The notes under the pieces were generated by a model, which saw only the letters and a program-made list of their open reading frames with translations, ran no database searches and was not told the origin of the DNA. From Davidsoniella eucalypti (Eukaryota; Ascomycota; Sordariomycetes; Microascales; Ceratocystidaceae), in contig RMBW01000174.1 of NCBI GenBank assembly GCA_004009845.1, forward strand, positions 1 through 40,996: DNA of 40,996 bases, given 5' to 3'. The number at the start of each line of letters is the position of its first letter. Positions within the stretch are counted from its first letter, which is position 1. Positions 13,249-21,250 of this stretch are shown here, piece after piece. The position numbers were made by a program, and so were the translations under genes.

Positions 13249-13298
13249 CCCTTTTCCTTTTCCTTTTTTATTTTATTTTATTTTATTTTATATTTTTA
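13249..13298 (+). repeat. Pyrimidine-rich CCTTTT tract grading into TTTTA tandem repeat
   Basis: A short run of CCTTTT units passes directly into about five perfect copies of TTTTA (13267-13292). This is a simple-sequence repeat that arose by slippage; no function is implied. Confidence 0.85.
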
Positions 13299-16200
13299 AT
13301 TCTGGACAGTAAGTGAGTTCTCTACATTAGTAGCATGATAAAGATAAAAATAATTAAATAAAAAATACTAGTACCTCTTAGCCGTACACTAGCAGCACTT
13401 TAAGGAAATCAGAGCCACACTGATAGGGTTGTTCCTAGTATGGAATCAAGCAAGTTGAAGAAGGCAAAAAGGATGAGAAACAAACATGTGCTTAGATAGG
13501 AGAGAAGGAAATCGTAAAGTTATCTAACCCATAAATATCATTATGGAAACCAAGCCATGACTTAACTACACTATGAGATCATGTAAGAAGTTTACCGTTT
13601 TCTACCTCATCTATGTACGGCGAAAATGGGCTGCGATGTAGGTAAGACTATGATATTATGTATAACGATCGGCATCCCAACCAGATGATGTCTGTAGGAG
13701 TGAGTGCCCAGAACACAATAGACATACATACAGATATACAGATATACATATATAGCTGTACGTAGTTCCCACTGAGGTGCGCCTTGACATCATTATCTCC
13801 AACTGGCCCTTGAAAGATCGACTGATTCGTTTCTCCAGCTGAACCGACAACATCAAGAGCCTCACACACTGAAGATCCCTAACATATCTGAGCTGTTGTG
13901 GTTTCTTCCCCCTTATCTTAAGGCTATGCGGTGAGTCGCGACGGTAGATAGTCATCTTGGATGTTCTTCTGTTCAGTCTAAGATGGCTACCAATTAACCT
14001 GGTGATGTCTATTAGTTCAGGGCTGTGTATCTTAGGATACCGGGGTGCTACATAGCTATCAAAGCTCCACTTCCACCTTAATAAAAATGAATCAAAAAAT
14101 AAAAACCCCCCCCAAAAAACTGGTGATGTCGTAGTGGACATGCAAAGAGACCCGGGCGTTTTCTAATGATATTGATGCCCTCGTTTATGTCCTCGAAATG
14201 ATCCGTGAAGAAGGCAAAGAAGCTGAAGAACTGCTGCCATTGGAACCAGTTCTCTACATCGTTTGGATAGCTATTTAGCTATAGGTTGAATATACCCGGT
14301 AATGACACAGGGTATATTTTCCACTTGTTTACTATTGTACACAACTATGCATGCATCCTGTACTTACTAGAAAGTCCCCCCCAGGTCAGATTATTGAGCA
14401 TCTATCAAATCATATGACAAGACAGAAACAGAGCCCTGTCTGTTCAACGTTCAACAGAGGCCTGAAAGGTATGGGTCATGACCAAATCATCAAGACGGGC
14501 CAGTTTAGTTTTTAGTTTGCATTGAATTGCAGGGCTCTGGCTAGTTCAATAAGAGTTAGTTGAGTAATGTCGAATACTTGTGACCGCCGTACTTAAATTG
14601 GCCTATATCTACAATCATGTGAGATATCAACATGCCGGATTCCTCTATTAGGGGGGAGGAGATATCTTGTCCAAGCATACATCAAACCCATATAAAGTCA
14701 ATAATATATATGCAAAGTAATACGCTTAACGACCGATATACCCTTTTTGCAAATTAGACAAATCGATAGAAAAAAAGACTCCGAAATACATATATAATAT
14801 CTAATATTTATGTACTATATAGCGAGATGATAAAGCAGTTCAAGCCAAGCTCACGAAATACATATAAAAGCAGCTCTTGTTGGAAGCGAGAAGAAACGAA
14901 AGAACAACCGCGCGGAGTTTATGCCAGCCAGTCAGTTCAAAGTCCAATATGGTAAGGGGGCATGCGTCGACTTGGAAAGGAAATGACAAGGCAGGCAAGC
15001 CATGGAACGAGGTCTGGCCTGATCCAGAATCTCGGGGGACACACAGTGACTTTATTGCTGCTTTCTGCAGAGTGTAAGGAAATCTTGTATTAAGAGGCAG
15101 ATGTGAAGACAAAAAAAAAGAAATATTATTTTCTCAGTAACATTCGTTTACACGACCTCGTCTACGAGAAAGGTGTTGTTGCTACGCTACGGACATCCGA
15201 AATGCAAAGCTGATTTGAGTAAGAGTTGCATTATTGTGTTGAAGTTGACGATGTAAACATATATGTCTAATATACATACCTTTCTCCGCGATACAAAAAT
15301 ATCAAATAAACTAAACTTTGACGATCATGGTCTTCATCGACGGTTCTGCTATCGAACGATTGACGTTCTATATGAGGCGTTGATAGATTTCGTCTAAGTT
15401 GGCTATCCAACTATCAGTGATAGCAGGTTCATGCAACCTAGTAGAAAAGTAGAAAGATTTGCACGTAAACATGACAAAAGTCTTGACTTCTGACAGCAGA
15501 ATTGTCAAGCAAGATGACGAGAGATATCATGTTCAATATTAAAAAAAAAATTAAAAAGACCAGGCCCGGATCAGGGGCATACAGCCGATATTTAGAACCA
15601 CTATAAGCAATCCATGTAAAATAAAGCTTGTTAGAATAGATAGTACAGCGTTATATGCGGTAAGAGTTGTAGCGACAAAAGCCCAACAATTTAGTTTGGC
15701 AGAATATGATGTGAATAAGTAAGCTAAGAGGATATTAAATGCTACTATAACGATACAGCACTACTACTAGGTAGCGCTAGCGTTATGGTATCTGGCCGTT
15801 ATGCAGTAAGGCACAGGTAGTATCTGACGAAATACGAGCTTCCAGCGCATGCCTACATCACCTCTCTTGATGACTTGCTGATTTGTCCCCATAGAGTAAG
15901 ATTATGAGAAAGCGAAAGAGAGAGAAAAGTGATCATGTTCTCCTTAATATGGTGGCTTGACTTTAGCGACATGGAATCACGGTGACTTTATGTTGATGTA
16001 TGCGTTATTTTCTTTCCTCTTCAGGAAGAGCCCTCGTTCCAGGGCGGCTTATATTCCCGCTCATCACGATCAATTTAGTAAGTTGTCTCAAGTCTCGTAT
16101 ACGGTTCTGGTCAAGTGCTTGGCCAGCAGAAAGAAGAAACTTACAGCACAAATGCGACGCTGGCAGTATTCTAGGGAAGCCATCTATATATGTTTATGCA

Positions 16201-16920
16201 AGAAATACAACTGAATCAGAAAATAAGAGGTAGAGGCAGTGAGAGGCTTAGTTTCGTGCCTGAGTACAAGGAGAAACTAACTTTGTTTGCTTCCCAGCTA
16301 GCATGTCTTGGACAGTGAGTTTGATAGGGGTGGACAAGCCCTGGGATCCGAGCGAGTTATCATATGCATTTATCAGTGTTGTGTCTCTATTACGGGCAGC
16401 TATATTAAAGTGTTAATTGAGTTTGTACATGATGAGAGTCAAAAGTACTAATGCTTCCAGATAGACAAAAACAGCTTGATACATTTTTGTTTGCAACCAG
16501 ATCAACCCGTAAAAGGCTAAGATTGTCTGACAAGTACTTATACCGATATTCAAAACACCCTTCAATAGTCGTCCCTTGTTTGCTTAACAAATATAGACGC
16601 AGACCCTACCAAAAATCAAGATCCAATAATCTCCTAACATAGAAGAGGCAACTGTAATTATAGAGCCGCAAAAGTGCCTCCTATTCCTGTAGACCATACA
16701 ATGAGCAGTCTACCTGCCTTTAGGCTCGTAGAAGAGAAAACGAGTTCATCTTGAATATGAAGTGAGAAAGAATATTGACGGCCCAAGGGGGGGCGTGGCT
16801 CAAAGACAAGCGAAGTGCTCTATTGCATATGGGGCAGCCATTCAGTTTCTGTATACAGTATGAAGCATGATGTGCAAAAAGATGGACAGTTCAATAGTGT
16901 ACAGACAAGACTTCAGCAGG

Positions 16921-16950
16921 ATAGAATAGGACAGAACAGGACAGAACAGG
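16921..16950 (+). repeat. Tandem 10-bp repeat, three units
   Basis: Two identical copies of ACAGAACAGG (16931-16950) follow one diverged copy, ATAGAATAGG (16921-16930). It is a short minisatellite in the non-coding region. Confidence 0.85.
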
Positions 16951-17271
16951 GATCCAGGGGGAGTGGAGGGCCGGTCGTTCTAGGGGGAGGGTGGGATGAA
17001 CAGGAATTATTGGGGAGATGGGACCGAGCCTACAGACAAGAGTAGTGGATGAATAAGTACAGTTGTTAGTTGTTAGTGCAAAGGGCAACAGTAGTGGTGA
17101 ATGTGGTGCTAAGTAGTAAGGGCCCAGTGTAAGTAGAATTCCAGCAGGCTTTGTTTCTGGGGTACGGCTCCTCTATACGCAGGAGGAAACGAGCTTGTGA
17201 ATCGATAAAAGCGCTGACTTAAGCGATGGCCAATTTCAATGAATAAACATTAAATTAGAATTGGGATGTGA

Positions 17272-17299
17272 ACGGTCCAGCGTTGGCCGAGCGGACCGT
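17272..17299 (+). promoter_or_regulatory. ACGGTCC-N14-GGACCGT dyad, candidate zinc-cluster regulator site
   Basis: A perfect 7-bp inverted repeat with a 14-bp spacer has CGG and CCG triplets in its arms, the layout recognised by dimeric Zn2Cys6 transcription factors of fungi. It lies about 17 bases before a CATATAAGAA TATA-like element (17316) and 313-340 bases before the start codon of the wall-protein gene. A CCAAT box is at about 17230. Binding is inferred from symmetry only. Confidence 0.45.
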
Positions 17300-17611
17300 C
17301 CTCCCACTGTTTCCATATAAGAAGACGGCTGTCATCGAAGACGAAGCTTTCTTCTCTTTTTTCTTTTTCTCCTCAGTCTTGTTGGCTTCTATTGCATCTA
17401 CTACATAACTCGAGTATTTGAGTCCGTTCTTCGAACTTCTTATCGCCAGTCTTACCGAGTTACTAGTCTAACAGATCGCTCACCCGTCCCTTCTTGGAGA
17501 CTTACATTCGTTTTTACAACACACATAGCACTCACGACCTTTCTGCATATACTATATACCACTTTTCCCGTTTTTATATTACCTTATATACTTAATTATA
17601 CCACATTCAAG

Positions 17612-19333
17612 ATGAAGGGCTCTCTGGCTACTCTTTCTCTGGCCTCGATGGCCTTGGCCACCGTGCTTGAATCCCCCGTCAAGCCCAACGCTGTTGCCGC
17701 TCGCCGTGTTCCCGTCAACGTTGCCGTCCGCGACGTCTCTAACTCTTACGACGACGATGATGAGGAAGATGATGAGGACTGCGTGGAGGGCGAGGATGTG
17801 ACTACCGCCTCCGCCATTGCCTCTATCACCGCTGCTTACCACTCTGCTAATGCTACTTCCGTCGTCCCCACCGTCGTCCCTACCACCACCAGTACCTCCT
17901 CTCCTATCTACGAGGACTCTGATGATGAGGATGACGAGGACTGCGTGGAGGGTGAGGATGTGACTACCGCCTCCGCCATTGCCTCTATCACCGCTCCTTA
18001 CCACTCTGCTAATGCTACTTCCGTAGTCCACACCACTGTCGCGTCTGGCGTCACTGGTGTCACCGTCGTCCCTACCACCACCGGTACCTCTCCCATCTAC
18101 GAGGACTCCGATGATGAGGATGATGAGGACTGCGTGGAGGGTGAGGATGTGACTACCACCGTTGCTGCTCATTCGGCCACTTCCTACACCACTGTTGTCT
18201 ACGTCACTGATGGTGTTACTTACACTACCACTGTGCCCTGCACCACCAACGCGGCTACTACCGCCACCTCCGTCACTGCTCCCTACCCCATTGTGACTGG
18301 TGTTACCTCTGTTCCCGCTGCCTCGGTCACTCCTTTTGGCACCGCCCCCACCGCCACTGGTGTCACCTCCGTCCCTACCGCTGTCTCGGCCACTTCTTAC
18401 ACCACTGTTGTCTACGTCACTAACGGTGTCACTGTCACCAGCACCGTTCCTTGCACCAACACCAATGAGAAGACCACTTCAGTTGTTGGCTCTGCCGCTA
18501 CCAGCGTTGCCTCTGGCTCCGCTCCCCACGGCACTGGAATTGTCTCTTATCCCGCTGTCACTGGCTCCGTTCCCGTCGGCACCGGTGTTGTCTCCAAGGC
18601 TGCTGTCTCGCCCACTTCTTACACCACTATGGTCTACGTTACCAATGGTGTCACTGTGACCACTACCGTCCCCTGCACTTACGGTAATGAGGCTACCACC
18701 ACTGCTGGATCTGCTGCCACCGGTGTCACTTCCCACGCTGCCGAGGCCACATCATACAGCACCGTTGTCTATGTCACTAACGGTGTTACCGTGACCACCA
18801 CCGTTCCCTGCACTAACACCAACGAGGTCGCTACCGCTACCTCTGCTGTTACCCCTGTCGGTGCCTCCACTGGTGTTGCCAGTGCCGCCTCTACCGGTGC
18901 TCATGGTACTTCCACTGGTGTCGTTGGTGCCGGTGCTTCTACTGTTTCCTCGGCCGCTGCTACTGGTCTAGGTGGTTACACTGCCGCTGATGTTGGTTCC
19001 ACCACCACCGTTGGTGCCGGTGCTGGTGCCGCCTCTACCCTCTCCACCGTTGTTAGCTCTGCCACCACCGCCCCCTACTACCCCATCTCTAACGGCAACG
19101 GTACCGTCGCTGCTGTTGGCACTTCTGCTTCCACTAGCTTCTCCTCGGTTGTTTCTACCACTAGCGCTGCCTCCAAGACATCTACCTCCGCTGCCACCAC
19201 CTCCAAGGCGGTTTCCACCACTGTCGGCTCTACTTCCACTACCTCGTCGGTTGTCACCGCTGGCGCTTCCAGACTGGTTGGCACCGCCGGTGCTGCCGTC
19301 GTTGCAGTTGCCGCTGCCTTCCTGTGCCTGTAG
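17612..19333 (+). CDS. Ser/Thr-rich modular GPI-anchored cell-surface protein
   Basis: This single-exon gene encodes a 573-residue secreted wall or surface protein. Residues 1-16 form a signal peptide (MKGSLATLSLASMALA), and a dibasic RR at 31-32 could be a Kex2-type cleavage site. Three acidic modules follow (about 50-64, 104-118 and 167-181), each ending in DEDCVEGEDVTT with one cysteine. The first two also share the next 20 or so residues, including an NAT N-glycosylation site. Then come four modules of the type TSYTTVVYVTNGVTVTTTVPCT (190-211, 261-282, 335-356, 380-401), each with a single cysteine, in Ser/Thr/Ala/Val-rich linkers suited to O-mannosylation. The C-terminus is a Ser/Thr stalk followed by a small-residue region and a hydrophobic tail (VGTAGAAVVAVAAAFLCL), typical of GPI attachment. 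The likely role is wall structure or adhesion. I recognise no catalytic domain, and the precise function is unknown. Confidence 0.88.
   Translation: MKGSLATLSLASMALATVLESPVKPNAVAARRVPVNVAVRDVSNSYDDDDEEDDEDCVEGEDVTTASAIASITAAYHSANATSVVPTVVPTTTSTSSPIYEDSDDEDDEDCVEGEDVTTASAIASITAPYHSANATSVVHTTVASGVTGVTVVPTTTGTSPIYEDSDDEDDEDCVEGEDVTTTVAAHSATSYTTVVYVTDGVTYTTTVPCTTNAATTATSVTAPYPIVTGVTSVPAASVTPFGTAPTATGVTSVPTAVSATSYTTVVYVTNGVTVTSTVPCTNTNEKTTSVVGSAATSVASGSAPHGTGIVSYPAVTGSVPVGTGVVSKAAVSPTSYTTMVYVTNGVTVTTTVPCTYGNEATTTAGSAATGVTSHAAEATSYSTVVYVTNGVTVTTTVPCTNTNEVATATSAVTPVGASTGVASAASTGAHGTSTGVVGAGASTVSSAAATGLGGYTAADVGSTTTVGAGAGAASTLSTVVSSATTAPYYPISNGNGTVAAVGTSASTSFSSVVSTTSAASKTSTSAATTSKAVSTTVGSTSTTSSVVTAGASRLVGTAGAAVVAVAAAFLCL
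17759..18157 (+). repeat. Intragenic acidic-Cys module repeat (three copies)
   Basis: Copies lie at 17759-17866, 17921-18028 and 18110-18157. The first two are about 108 bp and nearly identical in DNA, differing mostly at third codon positions. The third keeps only the acidic 48 bp. The near identity implies recent duplication or gene conversion, and such arrays often vary in copy number between strains. Confidence 0.85.
18179..18814 (+). repeat. Intragenic SYTTVVYVTNG module repeat (four copies)
   Basis: Copies are at 18179-18244, 18392-18457, 18614-18679 and 18749-18814, 66 bp each, separated by variable Ser/Thr/Ala-rich linkers. All keep the pattern SY-T-VYVT-GVT-T-TVPCT with one cysteine. 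The linkers diverge much more than the modules, so the modules appear to be under selection or are homogenised. Confidence 0.85.
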
Positions 19334-20190
19334 ATTTCCCCTTAACCGGTTTCTAGTAGCTAGATCAGGATAAAAAAAAATGGGAGGACGGTTTGGAATG
19401 AGTAGAAAGTGCTCCCAAGAGACATCAAATCAAAGATAATATTTTTTTTTCTCAACCAACCCGGAACACATCCCAATTGTCTTAACTGCCATACTTGACC
19501 GTGTAAGAAATACACTCCCCGTCATAAGTTGAATTGGTGTATGAATATGTTTGTCGGTCTTCTCCGTATACAACTCTGTCATCATCACTGTACTGTCGTA
19601 CTATACTATATTTTCCTTGAGTGGTCTTTGTCTTTACTGTTTGATTACTTTTTGTCACTCCTAATCAGGTATATTTTTCCTGTAGAAACCACTCTTTTTC
19701 TTTTTTTAATCGTGCTTTTTCGTTTTCTCTTGCCCACATTTAGAGCGAGAAATTCCGTGTTTGGATTTCTCTTTGTTCGCGCTGTTATTATGTCTTGTTT
19801 TATATTGTATTGACTGTATTTATTTCTTATGGGGGACGATAGGAACCTGTGATATGTTGTTTCGTCGACAATGTTCAGGATTTCTGGTTTGTTGTTATGA
19901 TACTTGAATGTTTATCTATATTACTTCTTCTATTAAACTGAATTTATGACTATGGTAACATCTTGTATGATATTATTGAATTTATTAAACAGGTTACGTA
20001 TTACAGGTGTAGTACAAGATCATCTCAATATCTGGTGCTACTTTCCGGATTCAGAGCATTTATCGGATCAAATATTGCAGCGGGGAGAGGCTCTACTAAC
20101 TGTTACCGAGAATAGTTAAAGGACCAGCTTTCTGATTCTTCCATTATCCAAGAAAGGAAGGTTACCGGCTCTCGGCACGGAGTGTGTTTC

Positions 20191-20232
20191 TGATTTGATT
20201 TGATTTGATTGATTATATTTAACGTCTACCTA
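20191..20232 (+). repeat. TGATT tract plus GTCTACC block, direct copy of the 21033-21067 arm
   Basis: Tandem TGATT/TGATTT units (20191-20214) run into ATATTTAACGTCTACCTA. Bases 20199-20232 align with 21033-21067 in the same orientation: both begin TTTGATTTG, share TTTAA, then GTCTACCTA, and differ mainly in a 7-8 base middle stretch. This suggests a degenerate third copy of the repeat arm. Confidence 0.55.
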
Positions 20233-20813
20233 AATCACTAAGATCATATGACGCCGGATTGGATACCGGACAGATATTTAAAGTTGTGCCTGTATATTAA
20301 AGTTGTTTTGGCAATTTCAAAGTGTAAAGACTAGGTTGAAATGTAGCGATAAGTGCAAAGCAAAGAAAGGTAAATAGTAGAGGAAAATAGTAGAAAGAAG
20401 CAGTAAAAACAATATAGAGGAAACAAGAAGAGCGAAAAAACCTTGTCACAGCTGTAAAATCATCAAAAGAAAGCAGCACCCAATCAAAACATCATTCACA
20501 TGCTCCCCCTCCTCACAATCCGCGAAATCGTCCTCGTCTTGATTCCCCAAGTCCAAGGGACAGACTGGGAGTGTCGCGCCGTCACCCATGCGGCCTTCTC
20601 GAGCCACACCTCGGGTCACCCAATGGGCCTCAACTCGGGTTTCAGCCATCAGGATGCCCAAGGTTCTGGCGAGTCCTCCGCTCGACAAACTCAATAGCTT
20701 TGTATGTGCGGGACGACACCGCCCTAGCCCCAAAGAACTAGTGGTCCATACCTCCCGGTACTCCGATTTAGTTATAGACACGGGTAGCCACTAAATAACT
20801 CGTAATCACTCTT

Positions 20814-20908
20814 GGGGCAATGGCGCAGTTGGAAGCGCGTTAAACTGAAGCTCAACTTCGGTGGTTTCTATTATCTAAAGGCCACCGGTTCAAACCCGAT
20901 GTCCGCCT
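20814..20908 (+). pseudogene. tRNA-Phe(GAA)-like sequence with intron, probably a relic
   Basis: The cloverleaf is recognisable: a D stem GCGC/GCGC (20823-20826 with 20835-20838), an anticodon loop C-T-GAA-G, a 22-nt intron (20851-20872) directly after position 37, then A38, a T loop TTCAAAC and a T stem with four of five pairs. The intron contains CTTCGGT, which can pair with ACTGAAG of the anticodon arm, the arrangement seen in yeast pre-tRNA-Phe. The acceptor stem has only four of seven pairs (GGGGCAA against GTCCGCC), the anticodon stem has one mismatch, and no T-run terminator follows. I therefore call it a decayed tRNA-Phe gene; a poorly structured functional copy is less likely. Confidence 0.6.
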
Positions 20909-20916
20909 AAATAACC

Positions 20917-21005
20917 CTTACTCCGATCGTGGTATGATTATCGCCTAGGGTTAAACATACAGCATCACTTGTGAGAGGCCCCGTGTTCGATCCACGGCAA
21001 GACCG
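20917..21005 (+). pseudogene. tRNA-Pro(AGG)-like sequence with intron, probably a relic
   Basis: The T arm is perfect (CCGTG, loop TTCGATC, CACGG at 20981-20997). The anticodon loop is CTAGGG plus T38, giving anticodon AGG, interrupted after position 37 by a 19-nt intron (20951-20969). The anticodon stem ATCGC/GTGAG has four of five pairs, and GTGGTATGAT matches the D arm of proline tRNAs with a shortened loop. The 5' acceptor strand does not pair with CAAGACC at the 3' end (two of seven), and no T-run follows. It is best read as a tRNA-Pro gene that lost its 5' end, only eight bases after the tRNA-Phe-like relic. Confidence 0.55.
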
Positions 21006-21031
21006 GATTGATTCATTGTTGACATAACTTA

Positions 21032-21152
21032 GTTTGATTTGGTTTGCTGTTCTTTAATGTCTACCTACTGCCGCTTGGCCTTATTGCCGTGAAATGGAAA
21101 CACAACGAAATGGCAGCAGGTAGACGTTAAAGAACATCAAGTCAAATTAAAC
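21032..21152. repeat. 41-bp inverted repeat with 39-bp spacer
   Basis: The left arm 21032-21072 and the right arm 21112-21152 are reverse complements at 35 of 41 positions, and five of the six differences are transitions. The arms end in GTCTACCT(A/G)CTGCC facing the spacer. The structure resembles a small fold-back element or miniature inverted-repeat transposon remnant. A related sequence in direct orientation lies at 20199-20232. It sits within the 3' flank of POL2, about 100 bases past the stop codon. Confidence 0.75.
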
Positions 21153-21250
21153 TCCATCGATGTCATGATGATTTTTTTTGTCATTACTAAATTTGTCTAT
21201 ATTGTTTCTCGCCTATCTATATCTACTATATCCGTCTCTCATATAGACTA

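Larger units (their letters stand above)
9159..17611. other. 8.4 kb region without a recognisable gene
   Basis: I find no open reading frame with a recognisable family, no convincing spliced gene, no tRNA and no rRNA. The longest frame (13656-14141, minus, 161 codons) runs through a C homopolymer and a TATACAGATA microsatellite and looks accidental. Present are a TTTTA tandem tract (about 13249-13298), a 10-bp tandem repeat (16921-16950), several TA-alternating tracts (for example around 12045) and A runs. The last 350 bases hold the promoter and long leader of the wall-protein gene. The stretch could contain non-coding transcripts or decayed elements that cannot be recognised by eye. Confidence 0.55.
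19334..21250. other. Intergenic island with tRNA-like relics and a small repeat family
   Basis: The first 600 bases are the T-rich 3' flank of the wall-protein gene. From about 20190 the content changes to a TGATT tandem tract followed by a TTTAACGTCTACC block, then two tRNA-like sequences (20814-20908 and 20917-21005), then an inverted repeat (21032-21152) whose arms match that block. The last 100 bases are the 3' flank of POL2, which is transcribed toward this island. No protein-coding gene is convincing here. Confidence 0.6.

Noticed and set aside
13656..14141. 161-codon minus-strand frame, longest in the 8.4 kb gap
   Set aside because: It begins in a C/A homopolymer stretch and ends through a TATACAGATA microsatellite. 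No domain pattern is visible in between. It might hide a decayed element, but there is nothing to support it.
17579..18172. 197-codon minus-strand frame rich in Gly/Asp/Ser
   Set aside because: It is the antisense of the repetitive wall-protein gene. Such codon bias and repeats create long shadow frames.
18300..18659. 119-codon plus-strand Pro/Leu-rich frame
   Set aside because: It is a frame-shifted reading of the wall-protein repeats and has no independent evidence.
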